From: Guyparkeria sp016278265
GTDB taxonomy: Bacteria > Pseudomonadota > Gammaproteobacteria > Halothiobacillales > Halothiobacillaceae
Length of the DNA: 64,000 nt
Strand: one strand, 5' to 3'
NCBI RefSeq assembly: GCF_044582145.1
Contig: NZ_JBDODO010000011.1
Part shown: positions 7,751 through 16,705 of the stretch, in pieces
Layout: each line of letters begins with the position of its first letter
Position numbering within the stretch: position 1 is the first letter of the stretch
Translations under genes and position numbers: made by a program
Notes under the pieces: generated by a model
Told to the model about the DNA's origin: nothing
Database searches by the model: none
The model's input: the letters and a program-made list of their open reading frames with translations, nothing else

Positions 7751-8536
7751 ATGCTGGGCAATTTCGGATTTCTGATCGTGCCGCTGATCGTGCTGGTCGC
7801 GATCATCGCCATGTCGTTGCGCGTGCTGCGCGAGTACGAGCGCGGCGTGGTGTTCTTTCTGGGCCGGTTCCAGCGCGTGAAGGGGCCGGGTCTGATCATC
7901 GTCATCCCGGTGATCCAGCAGATGGTCAAGGTGGATCTGCGGATCATCACGCTCGACGTACCGAGTCAGGATGTGATCTCGCAGGACAACGTCACCGTGC
8001 GGGTCAACGCGGTGCTCTATTTCCGCGTCGTCGACCCCGAGCGCGCCGTGATCCAGGTGGAGAATTACAATCAGGCCACCAGCCAACTGGCCCAGACCAC
8101 GTTGCGGTCGGTGCTCGGCAAGCATGATCTCGACGAGATGCTCTCGGAGCGCGACAAGCTCAACAACGATATCCAGGGCATCCTCGATCAGCAGACCGAT
8201 GCCTGGGGCATCAAGGTGACCAACGTCGAGATCAAGCATGTCGACCTGGACGAATCCATGATCCGCGCGATCGCCCGCCAGGCGGAGGCCGAGCGCGAGC
8301 GGCGGGCCAAGGTCATCCACGCCGAGGGCGAACTGCAGGCCGCCGAGAAGCTGGTGCAGGCCGCCGACATGATGAAGGACAGCCCCGCCGCGCTGCAGTT
8401 GCGCTACCTGCAGACCATGGCGGACATGTCCACCAACGGCAAGACCAGTGCGGTGTTCTTCCCCTTGCCGATCGAGCTGACCAACGCCTTCCAGGAGTTC
8501 ACCGGCCACTTCGCGCAGAAACGACCCGAGGGCTGA
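7751..8536 (+). CDS. SPFH / band-7 (slipin-type stomatin) protein
   Basis: A 261-residue membrane-anchored slipin with one N-terminal hydrophobic segment (FGFLIVPLIVLVAIIAMSL), the SPFH domain (YERGVVFFLGRFQRVKGPG, then DVPSQDVISQDNVTVRVNAV) and a charged coiled-coil (ARQAEAERERRAKVIHAEGE). Such proteins form oligomeric membrane scaffolds and are conserved partners and substrates of NfeD proteases, which matches the upstream gene. The frame is open from 7715, but GGAGGG before ATG 7751 decides the start. A strong terminator follows. Confidence 0.92.
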   Translation: MLGNFGFLIVPLIVLVAIIAMSLRVLREYERGVVFFLGRFQRVKGPGLIIVIPVIQQMVKVDLRIITLDVPSQDVISQDNVTVRVNAVLYFRVVDPERAVIQVENYNQATSQLAQTTLRSVLGKHDLDEMLSERDKLNNDIQGILDQQTDAWGIKVTNVEIKHVDLDESMIRAIARQAEAERERRAKVIHAEGELQAAEKLVQAADMMKDSPAALQLRYLQTMADMSTNGKTSAVFFPLPIELTNAFQEFTGHFAQKRPEG

Positions 8537-8584
8537 TCGGGTACACGTTGTGTCGATTCGCGGGCGATGCTGGATTCCCCGCTG

Positions 8585-8615
8585 GCCCGACGACTTCCTG
8601 GTCGTCGGGCTTTTT
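8585..8615 (+). terminator. Rho-independent terminator of the nfeD-slipin operon
   Basis: A perfect 10-bp stem GCCCGACGAC / GTCGTCGGGC with a six-base loop is followed by TTTTT. It ends the nfeD-slipin unit just before the convergent membrane-protein gene. Confidence 0.93.
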
Positions 8616-8630
8616 ACTGGGTGGCCAACA

Positions 8631-9962
8631 TCAGCGGGTCTCCGCCAGTGCCTCGGCCCGCTCAAGGATGTTGCGATACCGGCTCCCCAATCGGGTGAGG
8701 GCGACCATCCACAGCAGACAGATGGCGACCACCACCCAGGCGAGTTGTGTGGCCTCAAGTGGCCACGGCAGCCACTGGGTCAGCAGCAGGATTAGCAGCG
8801 AGCCGGCCACCTTGAACAGCCGGTAACCGAACATGTCGATCCAGGCCTTGGCCCGGAACATCAGCAACGGCTCGATGGGTACGTACAAGAGTTCCTTGGA
8901 GGCGCGGTTGATCGAGTAGGACAGGCCGCGGTCGGCGATCTTCAGAAACGCCCCGGCCTGCAGGGTGGCCTGCGACAGGTACACGAAACTGCCGACCACG
9001 ACCGCGATCGGCTGGGCGAACAGGCCGCCGAGCACCCCCAGCCAGCGATGCACCAGTGGCGTGATCAGCAGGTTGATGCCGATCGCCACGGCGCTGAGTA
9101 TGCTGAAGAATGTGCCCAGATACGCTGTGCGCGCGTCTCGATCAGTGACGGTCGCCTCGACCACCTTCATGAACTGGTATTCGATGATCGGCTCGGCGAT
9201 CTGCGCCAGCAGCAAGATCCCCGCGATCAGCAACAGGTAGGGATGACGCAGGATCGCCCGCCAGTCGCCGGTCGATTGGGCGGCGTGATTGGCCACACCG
9301 GGTTTCTCGCGGTAGAGGCCGGTGCGGCCCATCAGCAGGGTCAGGCCGGCGATCAGGCCGATGATGGCCGCGGCGATCGGCAGCAGGTCCATCGTTTCCA
9401 GGCCGGCCTGGCGTATCCACGCACTGGAGGCCATGCCGCCGGCGACCCCGCCCACCAGTCCGCCGGTGGCGATGAACCCGTACCAGCGTTTTCCCTCGCG
9501 AGTGGAGAAGATCGTGTTGGTTAGGCTCCAGAACTGTTCGACCAGGATCACGCTGACCATGTCGACGAACACGTAAAAGGCGAAAGCCCCGGCAAAACCG
9601 CTGCCGTTGAGAAACGGGTAGAACCCCAGCAGGACTGTGATCACCACCGCGCAGGTGCCCAGGACCACGTGGATACGGGAATAGCGTGCGATCAGGCGGT
9701 GATACAAGCCGATGGTCAGGGCCAGGGCCGTTGCCGTGGCAATCCAGACGTAGGGCAGGGCATCGGCACCCAGCGCGGTGAGGAACAGCGAACGGCTGGC
9801 CGGCTTGAGATGGTAGACCGCGGCGATGATCAGGAAAAAGTTCGTGAACAGCAGAACGCGCCGAAGCAGCCACGGATGGCGTGAACCGCCACCCGCCGGT
9901 TCGGGGCTTTCGGCTCCGGGGCCCCCGGGTTCAGGGTGTTTCGATCGTGTCGGCAGGTTCAC
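8631..9962 (-). CDS. Membrane protein related to the ATP/ADP translocase (Npt1/Npt2) and MFS-like families
   Basis: A 443-residue protein with about 11-12 predicted transmembrane helices. It resembles the Npt1/Npt2-type nucleotide-transporter-like proteins of free-living bacteria (NTIFSTREGKRWYGFIATGGLVGG; ADRGLSYSINRASKELLYVPI). True nucleotide exchange is known for intracellular bacteria and plastids; in free-living proteobacteria the substrate is not established, so I name no substrate. The N-terminus is a Pro/Gly-rich polar tail of about 30 residues. The start is GTG with AAGGA upstream. It is divergent from the serine-hydrolase gene at 10067; a 10-bp palindrome GCATTAATGC (10000-10009) lies between the two. 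Confidence 0.7.
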   Translation of the reverse strand: MNLPTRSKHPEPGGPGAESPEPAGGGSRHPWLLRRVLLFTNFFLIIAAVYHLKPASRSLFLTALGADALPYVWIATATALALTIGLYHRLIARYSRIHVVLGTCAVVITVLLGFYPFLNGSGFAGAFAFYVFVDMVSVILVEQFWSLTNTIFSTREGKRWYGFIATGGLVGGVAGGMASSAWIRQAGLETMDLLPIAAAIIGLIAGLTLLMGRTGLYREKPGVANHAAQSTGDWRAILRHPYLLLIAGILLLAQIAEPIIEYQFMKVVEATVTDRDARTAYLGTFFSILSAVAIGINLLITPLVHRWLGVLGGLFAQPIAVVVGSFVYLSQATLQAGAFLKIADRGLSYSINRASKELLYVPIEPLLMFRAKAWIDMFGYRLFKVAGSLLILLLTQWLPWPLEATQLAWVVVAICLLWMVALTRLGSRYRNILERAEALAETR

Positions 9963-10066
9963 GTGCTTCCTTTGACGGGACTATCTCCATGACTTTACGG
10001 CATTAATGCGTTATTGTTTTGGGCAATTTTGTTTTCCATCCGGATGTGCCGGATCAGGAGGTAGCC

Positions 10067-10978
10067 ATGTGGCGACAGTTGGCGTTGGTTTTTCTGTTCT
10101 GGTCGGTCGGGCCGGGCCTCGGGCAGGCCGCCCTGCCGGCGGATGCCGTCGAGCTGCGTGAGGCCACCGATCCTACCCTGCAGGCCAAGCTGGAAGAGCG
10201 TCTCGACGCCCTGCAGCTGGGCCGATCGGTCGAGGCTGGCCAGTTATCGGTCGCGCTGGTGGACGTCACCGACCCGGATCAGCCCCGGCTGGCCGAGGTC
10301 AATGGCGATGCCATGCTCTACGCGGCCAGCCTACCCAAGATCGCGATCCTGCTCGCCGCCTTCCAGCGGGCCGATGAGGGGGCGCTGACACTCGATGACG
10401 AGACGCGCGACCTGATGACCCGCATGATCCGCAACTCGTCGAACTCCGCGGCCACCGCCATGATCGGCAAGGTGGGGCGAGACTACATCAACGAGCTGCT
10501 GCGTTCGCCGCGCTATCGTCTCTACGACGAGTCACTCAACGGCGGCCTGTGGGTCGGCAAGGAATACGGTCGTGGCTCGGCCTATCAGCGTGATCCGCTG
10601 CATCATCTGTCTCACGGGGCGACGGCCTTCCAGGTCGCCCGGTTCTACTACCTGCTCGAAAAGGGCGAGCTGGTCTCGCGGCAATCCTCCCGCGAGATGA
10701 AGCGCATCCTCGGTGAGCCCGCCATCTCGCACAAGTTCGTCGGCGGGCTGCTCGCCGAGGTGCCCCAGGCACAGATCTACCGCAAGTCCGGTTCCTGGCG
10801 CGACTGGCATGCCGATAGCGCCATCGTCGAGCACGACGGTCGCACCTACATCGCCGTGGGTCTGGCGCAGAATCCCAGCGGCGGCGAGTGGCTCAAGCGG
10901 CTGATTGTCGAGCTCGATGGGTTGATCATGGACACGCCGATCCGCACGGCCGGGCTCGGAGCGGTCTCGGCGCGCTGA
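10067..10978 (+). CDS. Exported serine hydrolase, class A beta-lactamase-like fold
   Basis: A 303-residue protein with a signal peptide (residues 1-23, ending GQA-ALP). Penicilloyl-serine transferase motifs are visible: SLPK (SxxK) after LYAAS, RNSSNSAA (SxN) and YRKSGSW in place of KTG. It therefore has the fold and nucleophile of class A beta-lactamase-like proteins; whether it acts on beta-lactams, cell-wall peptides or another ester is unknown. The ATG at 10067 with AGGAGG upstream is clearly the start, though the frame is open further. It converges on a longer relative at 10983, with only 4 bp between the stop codons. Confidence 0.82.
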   Translation: MWRQLALVFLFWSVGPGLGQAALPADAVELREATDPTLQAKLEERLDALQLGRSVEAGQLSVALVDVTDPDQPRLAEVNGDAMLYAASLPKIAILLAAFQRADEGALTLDDETRDLMTRMIRNSSNSAATAMIGKVGRDYINELLRSPRYRLYDESLNGGLWVGKEYGRGSAYQRDPLHHLSHGATAFQVARFYYLLEKGELVSRQSSREMKRILGEPAISHKFVGGLLAEVPQAQIYRKSGSWRDWHADSAIVEHDGRTYIAVGLAQNPSGGEWLKRLIVELDGLIMDTPIRTAGLGAVSAR

Positions 10979-10982
10979 CCGG

Positions 10983-12281
10983 TCATTCCTCGCCGGCCTC
11001 CATCAGGCGATGCAGTCGCGTCGCGAAACTCTGGTGCGCCACCGCCGAGTTCTTGTTGAGTACATTGGAGGTCATCGTCACCAGGTAGACCTGTTTCGGG
11101 TCGCCGGCCGGGTGCTCGACGATCGCGACCGAGTGCATGTAGTTGTAGACATTGCCGCGGTACTTGCCGCAGTCCGGATTCGCCTCCCGGTCGCACTTGT
11201 AGAGTGAGCCGGACTTGAAGAACACGGCCGCCTCACGCAGTGCCGGCGACGAGGCGTAGCGGATACGCCGCTGGGTCATGTACAGCAGGCGCTTCAATTC
11301 CCGGCTCGACCACTCGTCGACCAGTTCCCCCTTCTCCATCTTGACCAGCAGGCGCATCAGCTCGCGGGTGGTGCTCTGGCTGTTGGTGCCCGAGACCCGC
11401 GCCTTGCCACCGCTGGTGAAGAATGCCCCCTGACGCAACTGCTCGGTATCGAGACCGTTGCGGGCGATGGGCTCGACCAGGGCCTCGAGCAGGATGTCGC
11501 GCCGTTCGGCGGGTGGCCGGTCGAACAGTTCGGCCTCTCGCTCCGGCGCCACCGGATAGTCCTCGCCAAAGTAGTGCAACAGCATCAGCTGTTTCATCAC
11601 CGCGCTGGCGGCGGCATTCGAACTGGCCGAGAGGGCCCAGTCGAGGTAGGTCCAGAGATTGGCGGTGTCGCCGACGCGCAACGGTCGACGCGTGAAACGC
11701 CGATGCTCCCCATCCCAGAAAGGCACCGTGTGACTGTCCCACTGGATGAATTCATCGGCTGTGACCTGCGTCTCGCGCAGCAGTCGCTGCCGAGCCTCGA
11801 TGTCGTCGGGGTAGCGGTCGGCGATCGCCTGGAGCAGTGCGGTAACCAGCATGACCTTGCCGACGCTGCCGGGCGTACGGCGGGTCAGACCGTTGTGTTC
11901 GGCATAGCGGGGACGATCGGGGTCGCTTATATCGAGCACACTGACGCTGTACCGGGACGCCTCGGCCCCCAGCAGGTCGACCACGCGACGCGTGAACACC
12001 GGATCGGCCTCTGGTAGCTCGAAGGTCGCTCGATCGGCCAGACGCAGGCGGATCTGTTCGCGGTCGAGCAGGGCCCCCGGCGGTAGCCGATTGCCGGCGA
12101 TTTCCCCCTGGTTGGCCAGGCGGTAGCCCTCCAGGCGTTCGATGCCCGTCTCCTCGGCGGCATCGAGGGGATAGGCCGGCAGGATGGCGGGCAGCAGCAA
12201 GCCGATCAGGCCGGCCAGTCCTGCGATCATTACCGGTGCCAATGCCGGACGGGGAGGGGGATGTCGGCTGATGAGGCTCAT
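10983..12281 (-). CDS. Exported serine hydrolase, larger class A beta-lactamase-like paralogue
   Basis: A 432-residue exported protein with an N-terminal hydrophobic segment (about 15-38). It has SVGK (SxxK), ALSASSN (SxN) and FFKSGSLYK (KSG). It shares with the convergent neighbour the segments SVLDISDPDRPRYAEHNG versus ALVDVTDPDQPRLAEVNG, and ELVxxxSSRExKRxL, so the two are paralogues. The extra length is an N-terminal region and an insertion between SxxK and SxN. Two Cys (KCDREANPDCG) could form a disulfide. The true substrate is unknown. It may be cotranscribed from downstream of the dikinase-like gene only if a read-through existed, but that gene ends at 12327 on the same strand, 45 bp upstream. 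Confidence 0.8.
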   Translation of the reverse strand: MSLISRHPPPRPALAPVMIAGLAGLIGLLLPAILPAYPLDAAEETGIERLEGYRLANQGEIAGNRLPPGALLDREQIRLRLADRATFELPEADPVFTRRVVDLLGAEASRYSVSVLDISDPDRPRYAEHNGLTRRTPGSVGKVMLVTALLQAIADRYPDDIEARQRLLRETQVTADEFIQWDSHTVPFWDGEHRRFTRRPLRVGDTANLWTYLDWALSASSNAAASAVMKQLMLLHYFGEDYPVAPEREAELFDRPPAERRDILLEALVEPIARNGLDTEQLRQGAFFTSGGKARVSGTNSQSTTRELMRLLVKMEKGELVDEWSSRELKRLLYMTQRRIRYASSPALREAAVFFKSGSLYKCDREANPDCGKYRGNVYNYMHSVAIVEHPAGDPKQVYLVTMTSNVLNKNSAVAHQSFATRLHRLMEAGEE

Positions 12282-12326
12282 GTGTGGAGCATAGGTCAGT
12301 GGGTGGTGGAACGACAGCTGGCGGAC

Positions 12327-15308
12327 CTATCGGCCGGGTGGTCGGGAGAGGTCGACCGCCGGGGCGTCGGTGTCACGCAGCGGGCGGTCCAGTGCGATCA
12401 GGTGTTGATTGGCCCGGGCCCGGCGGTTTTCCACCAGCGGGCGAATCTGGAACAGGGCCAACCGATCGCCGACAAAGCCGAATTCGATGTCGGCCACCGG
12501 CCGCTCCCCCGCGTCGTCGACCGGCAGCAGATCCCGGTTTTCGACGTCGTCGGCCAGGTTGCGCAGTCGGTCGATGTCCGCCGGCGAGAGCAGGGTGGTC
12601 GGCCCCTCGGCGGCGATCCGCTCAACGCCGCCTCCGGGTCGCACGGCCAGCCGAGTGGGGGCCGTGGCCTGGCTGAGCAGCCGCACGGCACCGCTTTCCC
12701 GATGCACCCGCAATTCCTCGGCCGCCTGCCCGTCGACCGCGCCGCCCAGCCCTTCGCTGGTCGCGATGCTTAGCCAGTGCCGATCGCCGGTATCCAGGTC
12801 GGCGGTGACCAGCACCCCGGACTTGTCCACCGGCACCGTCGCCTGCAGCAAGACCGCCGGGTACACGTGTGCCGGGGCATCCATGCGTGCCTGTCGCCAG
12901 GCATAAGCGCGCTCGGTAAACGGCGAGGCCCATACCTCGCGAACGGCATCGATAATGGCCTCAAAGCCGACCACGTTGGCGACGGTGCGATTGAGCCCGG
13001 CACCGGTGAATCCCGGCAAGTCCTCGACGTTGGTGTCGCTGCGCACGAACACCCCAGCGGTGTCGGCCGAACCGAAGGTCTCGACCAGACGGCCGCGCAA
13101 GCGCTCGCGAAAACCGCTGGGCAAGTCGACCGTCGCGATCCATTGCCGCATTCGAGTCAACATCTCGGCAGTGGCCTGGTTGCGGGTTTCGGCCGTCTCG
13201 ATGCGACCCAGGCGCTCGTATTCCTGTTCGAGCCACTCGAAGGCCGTCGGCCCGCCAGGGCGGATCGGTTGGTCGATCAGTTCACGGAAGACGCCGAATG
13301 GAATCGCCAGCCCCGCACTCACCTGTTCGGGGTAGTGATGTGCGAGCTCACCCAGGTTGGCCGCCTTGGGCCCGACTTGGCGACCGGCATCGTGGGCACG
13401 CAGGCCGTGGAGCGGGCGGAGGGCGGTGTTTTCCAGGTCGAGCTTGTCCCAGTCCGGCTCGATCCGCGGCTCCCGCGCGCCCTGCCGCTGGTCGAGAATC
13501 CCCTGCCACTCCGGGCCGTCGGCGGCCAGTTGAACGCGCCCGCCCGGGCTCACTGCCAGCACGACCCGCTCGCCGAGATGCGTTTCGATGCGAGCGAGCA
13601 GCGCCTCGTCGACCACCACGTTGGGAATGCCCAGGTTGCGGGCCAGCAGCTGGACGTGCGAGAGCGAGTTGCCCGCCCCACGAGTCAGGATGCCGGCCAC
13701 CGGCGGCAACGAGGCGGTGGTCTCGGGCAGCAGGTAGATGCCCTCAGTATCGAAGCGCTCGCCGCCGGGCGGTGCCGGGCGCAACACCCCACGGCCCAGG
13801 CCGGGGTTGAGCGGTCGGAGCCCGGTCGCGAGGGGCTCGCCGAACAGGCGGTGGCGCGTATCCGTCAGCTGCCCGGCATCATCGCGCAGGCCATCGAGCA
13901 GGCGGCTGAAGAAGAGCAACGGACTGTCGCGCAGTCGGTCGGGGATGAAGTGCTCGACCTCCGGCGTGAGATCCGCCCAGCGGTCGATGGCGAGATCGAA
14001 GTGGAACCCGAGCGCTCGCTGCGCCCAGCCGGGTGCGTGCGCCAGGTAGGCCAGTTCGGTGGCATAGCGAGACGCCGGTACGGACGGCGCGTCGAGGAGA
14101 CCGTCGATGGTCGCCGAGAGGTGTTGCCATTGCCGGACGGACAACAGGCCGGTGCCATACAAGCTCTCGCCCAAGGCACGCAGCCAAGTCAACTGCTGGT
14201 GGCGGCTGGCCGGATCGGTCTGGTTGCGCTCGAACAGGTGGCTGGCCACCGCGAAGGCTTCCTGCTCCAGGGCCAGGCTGGCTTGCAGCAGCCGCAGCTT
14301 CTGTTCCGGCGAGCTAGTGGGCGCTTCGATGCGTTGGCGGACCTGGTATGCGAGTTGCCCGGTCGTGGTCAACCGATCGGTGAGTGTCTGGCTCTGCTCG
14401 AGGCGGTCGGCTGCCTCGAGCAGAGAGCGCCGCAGATCGCCATCAGTGCTGCGCCCGCCCAGCGCCCTGAGGCGATCCACGGCGGCCTGGGGGGCGTAAA
14501 GGGCCTCCAGTGCCCGGCCCAGCCTCTGCAGAGGCGCGTCAAGGGCCGGGTCGTCGTTCTGTCGGGCGTACTGGGTTACCCGCTGGATGTCACCGGCATC
14601 CGGCATGCCGTGCAGCTTGATGCGCAGGTCCTGAAAGTCCGGGGCGGCCTCGGCGATCTCGATGGCGAGGTCCCGCGCCTTGCTGGCCGCCGGGTGGTCG
14701 CCATCGACCGGCAATAAACGGGTCGCCTCGCGCAGCAGCAGGAAGCGATTCGGGTCGTGCCACCAGGGGTCGCCGGCCAGGGCGAGCATCAGGGCGCGTG
14801 CCTGACGCTCCTCGTCCTCGACCTGGATTGCCCCGCGGTAATAGCGGGCGCGGCGAAAGACCCAGCCGTCATCGGCCCGGATCAGGAAGCGTTCGATCAG
14901 GATCTCGCGCAGTGCCTGATGTTGTCCGTTGGGGCCGAGGTAGTCGGCGGGTTCGAGTTCCGCGAGGAGCGTGGCCAGCGGATAGCCCTGGGCGCGGATG
15001 GTCTGCGTGCGCTCGTTCCATTCACCGTGCTGGATGCCGCCGCCGTGGTCGCCGCAGGCATACGGTTTCGGCGGCAGGACGGTCCCGTCCTCGCAAAACC
15101 AGCGAATCCGCTCGAACGGCCCGCGCGGGGCGGTCTTCATCGCCTCGATCCAGTCGCGCATCTGCTCGGTGGTGGGCGGTGAGGCGTCATCGGCCATTGC
15201 CGGTTTGCCGACCCCCGCCAGACCGAGCAGGAGGAATGCCGTGGCAATCAGCGCGGTGTTTCGCGAAGGGATCGCGTTCCGGGATAGGTGAGTGGGCAGG
15301 CCAAACAT
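12327..15308 (-). CDS. Exported PEP/pyruvate-binding protein with glucan-dikinase-like architecture
   Basis: This protein of 993 residues starts at ATG 15308; the frame opens at 15359. A signal peptide (h-region TALIATAFLLLGLAGVG, cleavage near AMA-DD) predicts export. Residues about 40-500 are helical and unrecognised. A phosphohistidine domain follows with SLSHVQLLARNLGIPNVVV (His551), then a C-terminal PPDK_N-type ATP-grasp domain (VGPKAANLGEL; VFVRSDTNVEDLPGF). The order His domain then ATP-binding domain, and the motif SHVxxxARN, are those of alpha-glucan water dikinases rather than PEP synthase, which has the reverse order. ATP is not expected outside the cytoplasm, so either the export prediction or the enzymatic role is unusual. 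No substrate can be named. Confidence 0.75.
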   Translation of the reverse strand: MFGLPTHLSRNAIPSRNTALIATAFLLLGLAGVGKPAMADDASPPTTEQMRDWIEAMKTAPRGPFERIRWFCEDGTVLPPKPYACGDHGGGIQHGEWNERTQTIRAQGYPLATLLAELEPADYLGPNGQHQALREILIERFLIRADDGWVFRRARYYRGAIQVEDEERQARALMLALAGDPWWHDPNRFLLLREATRLLPVDGDHPAASKARDLAIEIAEAAPDFQDLRIKLHGMPDAGDIQRVTQYARQNDDPALDAPLQRLGRALEALYAPQAAVDRLRALGGRSTDGDLRRSLLEAADRLEQSQTLTDRLTTTGQLAYQVRQRIEAPTSSPEQKLRLLQASLALEQEAFAVASHLFERNQTDPASRHQQLTWLRALGESLYGTGLLSVRQWQHLSATIDGLLDAPSVPASRYATELAYLAHAPGWAQRALGFHFDLAIDRWADLTPEVEHFIPDRLRDSPLLFFSRLLDGLRDDAGQLTDTRHRLFGEPLATGLRPLNPGLGRGVLRPAPPGGERFDTEGIYLLPETTASLPPVAGILTRGAGNSLSHVQLLARNLGIPNVVVDEALLARIETHLGERVVLAVSPGGRVQLAADGPEWQGILDQRQGAREPRIEPDWDKLDLENTALRPLHGLRAHDAGRQVGPKAANLGELAHHYPEQVSAGLAIPFGVFRELIDQPIRPGGPTAFEWLEQEYERLGRIETAETRNQATAEMLTRMRQWIATVDLPSGFRERLRGRLVETFGSADTAGVFVRSDTNVEDLPGFTGAGLNRTVANVVGFEAIIDAVREVWASPFTERAYAWRQARMDAPAHVYPAVLLQATVPVDKSGVLVTADLDTGDRHWLSIATSEGLGGAVDGQAAEELRVHRESGAVRLLSQATAPTRLAVRPGGGVERIAAEGPTTLLSPADIDRLRNLADDVENRDLLPVDDAGERPVADIEFGFVGDRLALFQIRPLVENRRARANQHLIALDRPLRDTDAPAVDLSRPPGR

Positions 15309-15522
15309 GGCAGACAGAGGCTCCTCCGTGGCCGAGTGGGGTGGCGACTTACCAGACAAGTCTAGTCGGATTGCCGGCGCTCAACGCCAGGGAACGATGA
15401 AAGGGCGGGGGAGGGGTATCTGACCGATGGGTTCGGTAGCAGGCTAACCGTTTTGCCGTGGGGCCACCAACGGCCCCGACAGCATCCAATGATTCACCCG
15501 ACCAGATGAGTAGCACTGTCCC
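15309..15522. other. Intergenic DNA upstream of the dikinase-like gene
   Basis: This stretch should carry the promoter of the minus-strand dikinase-like gene, but no convincing -35/-10 pair stands out. A weak GGGGCC-ACCAAC-GGCCCC hairpin lies near 15460-15480. With the small ORF and the terminator that follow it makes up a 529-bp region without a well-supported gene. Confidence 0.4.
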
Positions 15523-15681
15523 ATGACCAACCGCGAGATACTGACCAGTGATGCCATCAAGTTCGCCCTCGACTGGCTCGAGGAGAACCGGGTCGAGATC
15601 GAGCCATTGGAATCGGCCCTCGCCGCACAGGAGGTTTGGGAACACGCCCAGGGATGCCGAGGCTTCAACGCGAAGCGGTGA
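15523..15681 (+). CDS. Small ORF or remnant of a larger gene, unknown function
   Basis: ATG 15523 to TGA 15681 encodes 52 residues with protein-like composition, e.g. IKFALDWLEENRVEIEPLES. Just after it, a different frame continues with equally protein-like, charged helical sequence (EAVIETAASRAVRQHIEKLK, about 15670-15730). Together they suggest one gene of roughly 80-90 codons broken by a frameshift near 15650-15670, or simply a short gene. No ribosome site is obvious and no family is recognised. Confidence 0.35.
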   Translation: MTNREILTSDAIKFALDWLEENRVEIEPLESALAAQEVWEHAQGCRGFNAKR

Positions 15682-15789
15682 TCGAGACGGCGGCCTCCCG
15701 AGCCGTGCGCCAGCACATCGAGAAGCTCAAGTCGCGGACCGCGTGGAGGCAGCGGACTTGCCCCGGTTCGATGCGCGAGCGGATAGAGA

Positions 15790-15816
15790 AAAGGCCCGAC
15801 ACCTTGTCGGGCCTTT
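15790..15816 (-). terminator. Terminator after the dienelactone hydrolase gene (possibly bidirectional)
   Basis: A perfect 12-bp stem AAAGGCCCGACA / TGTCGGGCCTTT with a three-base loop. The A-run on the left gives a T-run on the minus strand, so it terminates the hydrolase gene at 15838. The TTT on the right may let it also stop plus-strand transcription of the small ORF. Confidence 0.88.
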
Positions 15817-15837
15817 CTCGTTGCAGCAGGGGTTGGC

Positions 15838-16647
15838 TCAGAAGACCTGGTCGAGCAACTCGGTGAATGCCGTCCAGGATTGCTTGTCGGCGCGCTCCTG
15901 GTGGGCCCCGGTGCCGAACACCGTGAAGGCATGCGGGGCACCGGAATAGATCTCGATGGTATAGGTCGCCCCCACGTCCTCGAGTTCGCCTGACAGCGTA
16001 GCGACGTCATTCATCGAGATCATCGAGTCGGCCCCGCCATGGGCGATCAAGATCGGCGCGCCGGGGTCCGACCAGCTTTGTCCCTCGGGCGTACCCAGGC
16101 CGCCGTGAAAGGTGGCGAAGGCCGCTGCCTGGTCGACCAGCCCGTTGCGTGCCGCCTCCAGCACCACCGCGCCGCCGAAGCAGTAGCCCATCACGACGGT
16201 CTCCTCGGCCACGCCCTGCTCACGGGCAAACTCCAGTCCGGCGCGCGTGAGCGACTGCATGCGCTCGCGATCTTTGTACAGGCGCTCGGTCTCGGCCTTC
16301 TTGGCACCGGTTTCCTGCGGGCGGTTGCCCTCGCCGTACAGGTCGACGGCAAAGGCATCGAAGCCCATCGCCGCGATCATGTCGGCGCGCTGACGCTCGT
16401 AATCGTCGATGCCGTCCCAGTCGTGGATGACCAGCACCGTGCCGCGCGACTCGCCCTCGGCCGGTGACAGGTAGCCCTCAAAGGACTCACCGTCGACCTG
16501 GTAGCCGATGTCCTCGCCGCTGGGCTCCCAGGTGCCGCCGTGATTGTCGGCCAGGGCAGGCGTCTGGAAGAGCAGTCCGGCGGCCAGCATCGTCGCGGGC
16601 AGTACGGTGGTGTGCAGCCGAGTCGGGATGATTGTCTTGCTTCGCAT
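15838..16647 (-). CDS. Exported dienelactone hydrolase-family protein
   Basis: A 269-residue alpha/beta hydrolase of the dienelactone hydrolase family. A signal peptide (residues about 1-33, ending PALA-DN) predicts a periplasmic protein. The nucleophile elbow is GYCFGG, so the nucleophile is cysteine as in classical dienelactone hydrolase. An Asp/His pair is probably in AHGGADSM and GAPHAFTVFG. AGGAGGG upstream fixes the start at 16647 although the frame is open to 16704. The natural substrate of the exported subgroup is not known. It stands alone with its own terminator. Confidence 0.87.
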   Translation of the reverse strand: MRSKTIIPTRLHTTVLPATMLAAGLLFQTPALADNHGGTWEPSGEDIGYQVDGESFEGYLSPAEGESRGTVLVIHDWDGIDDYERQRADMIAAMGFDAFAVDLYGEGNRPQETGAKKAETERLYKDRERMQSLTRAGLEFAREQGVAEETVVMGYCFGGAVVLEAARNGLVDQAAAFATFHGGLGTPEGQSWSDPGAPILIAHGGADSMISMNDVATLSGELEDVGATYTIEIYSGAPHAFTVFGTGAHQERADKQSWTAFTELLDQVF

Positions 16648-16705
16648 GGTCAATGGCCCTCCTGAGGTTCCTGAAACGCCGCGGTTTGGAGTATAGGCAG
16701 GCAAA

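Noticed and set aside
10067..12281. Acquired beta-lactamases
   Set aside because: Both have KSG instead of KTG and chromosomal envelope-gene neighbours, with no mobile elements; they are better called beta-lactamase-fold hydrolases.
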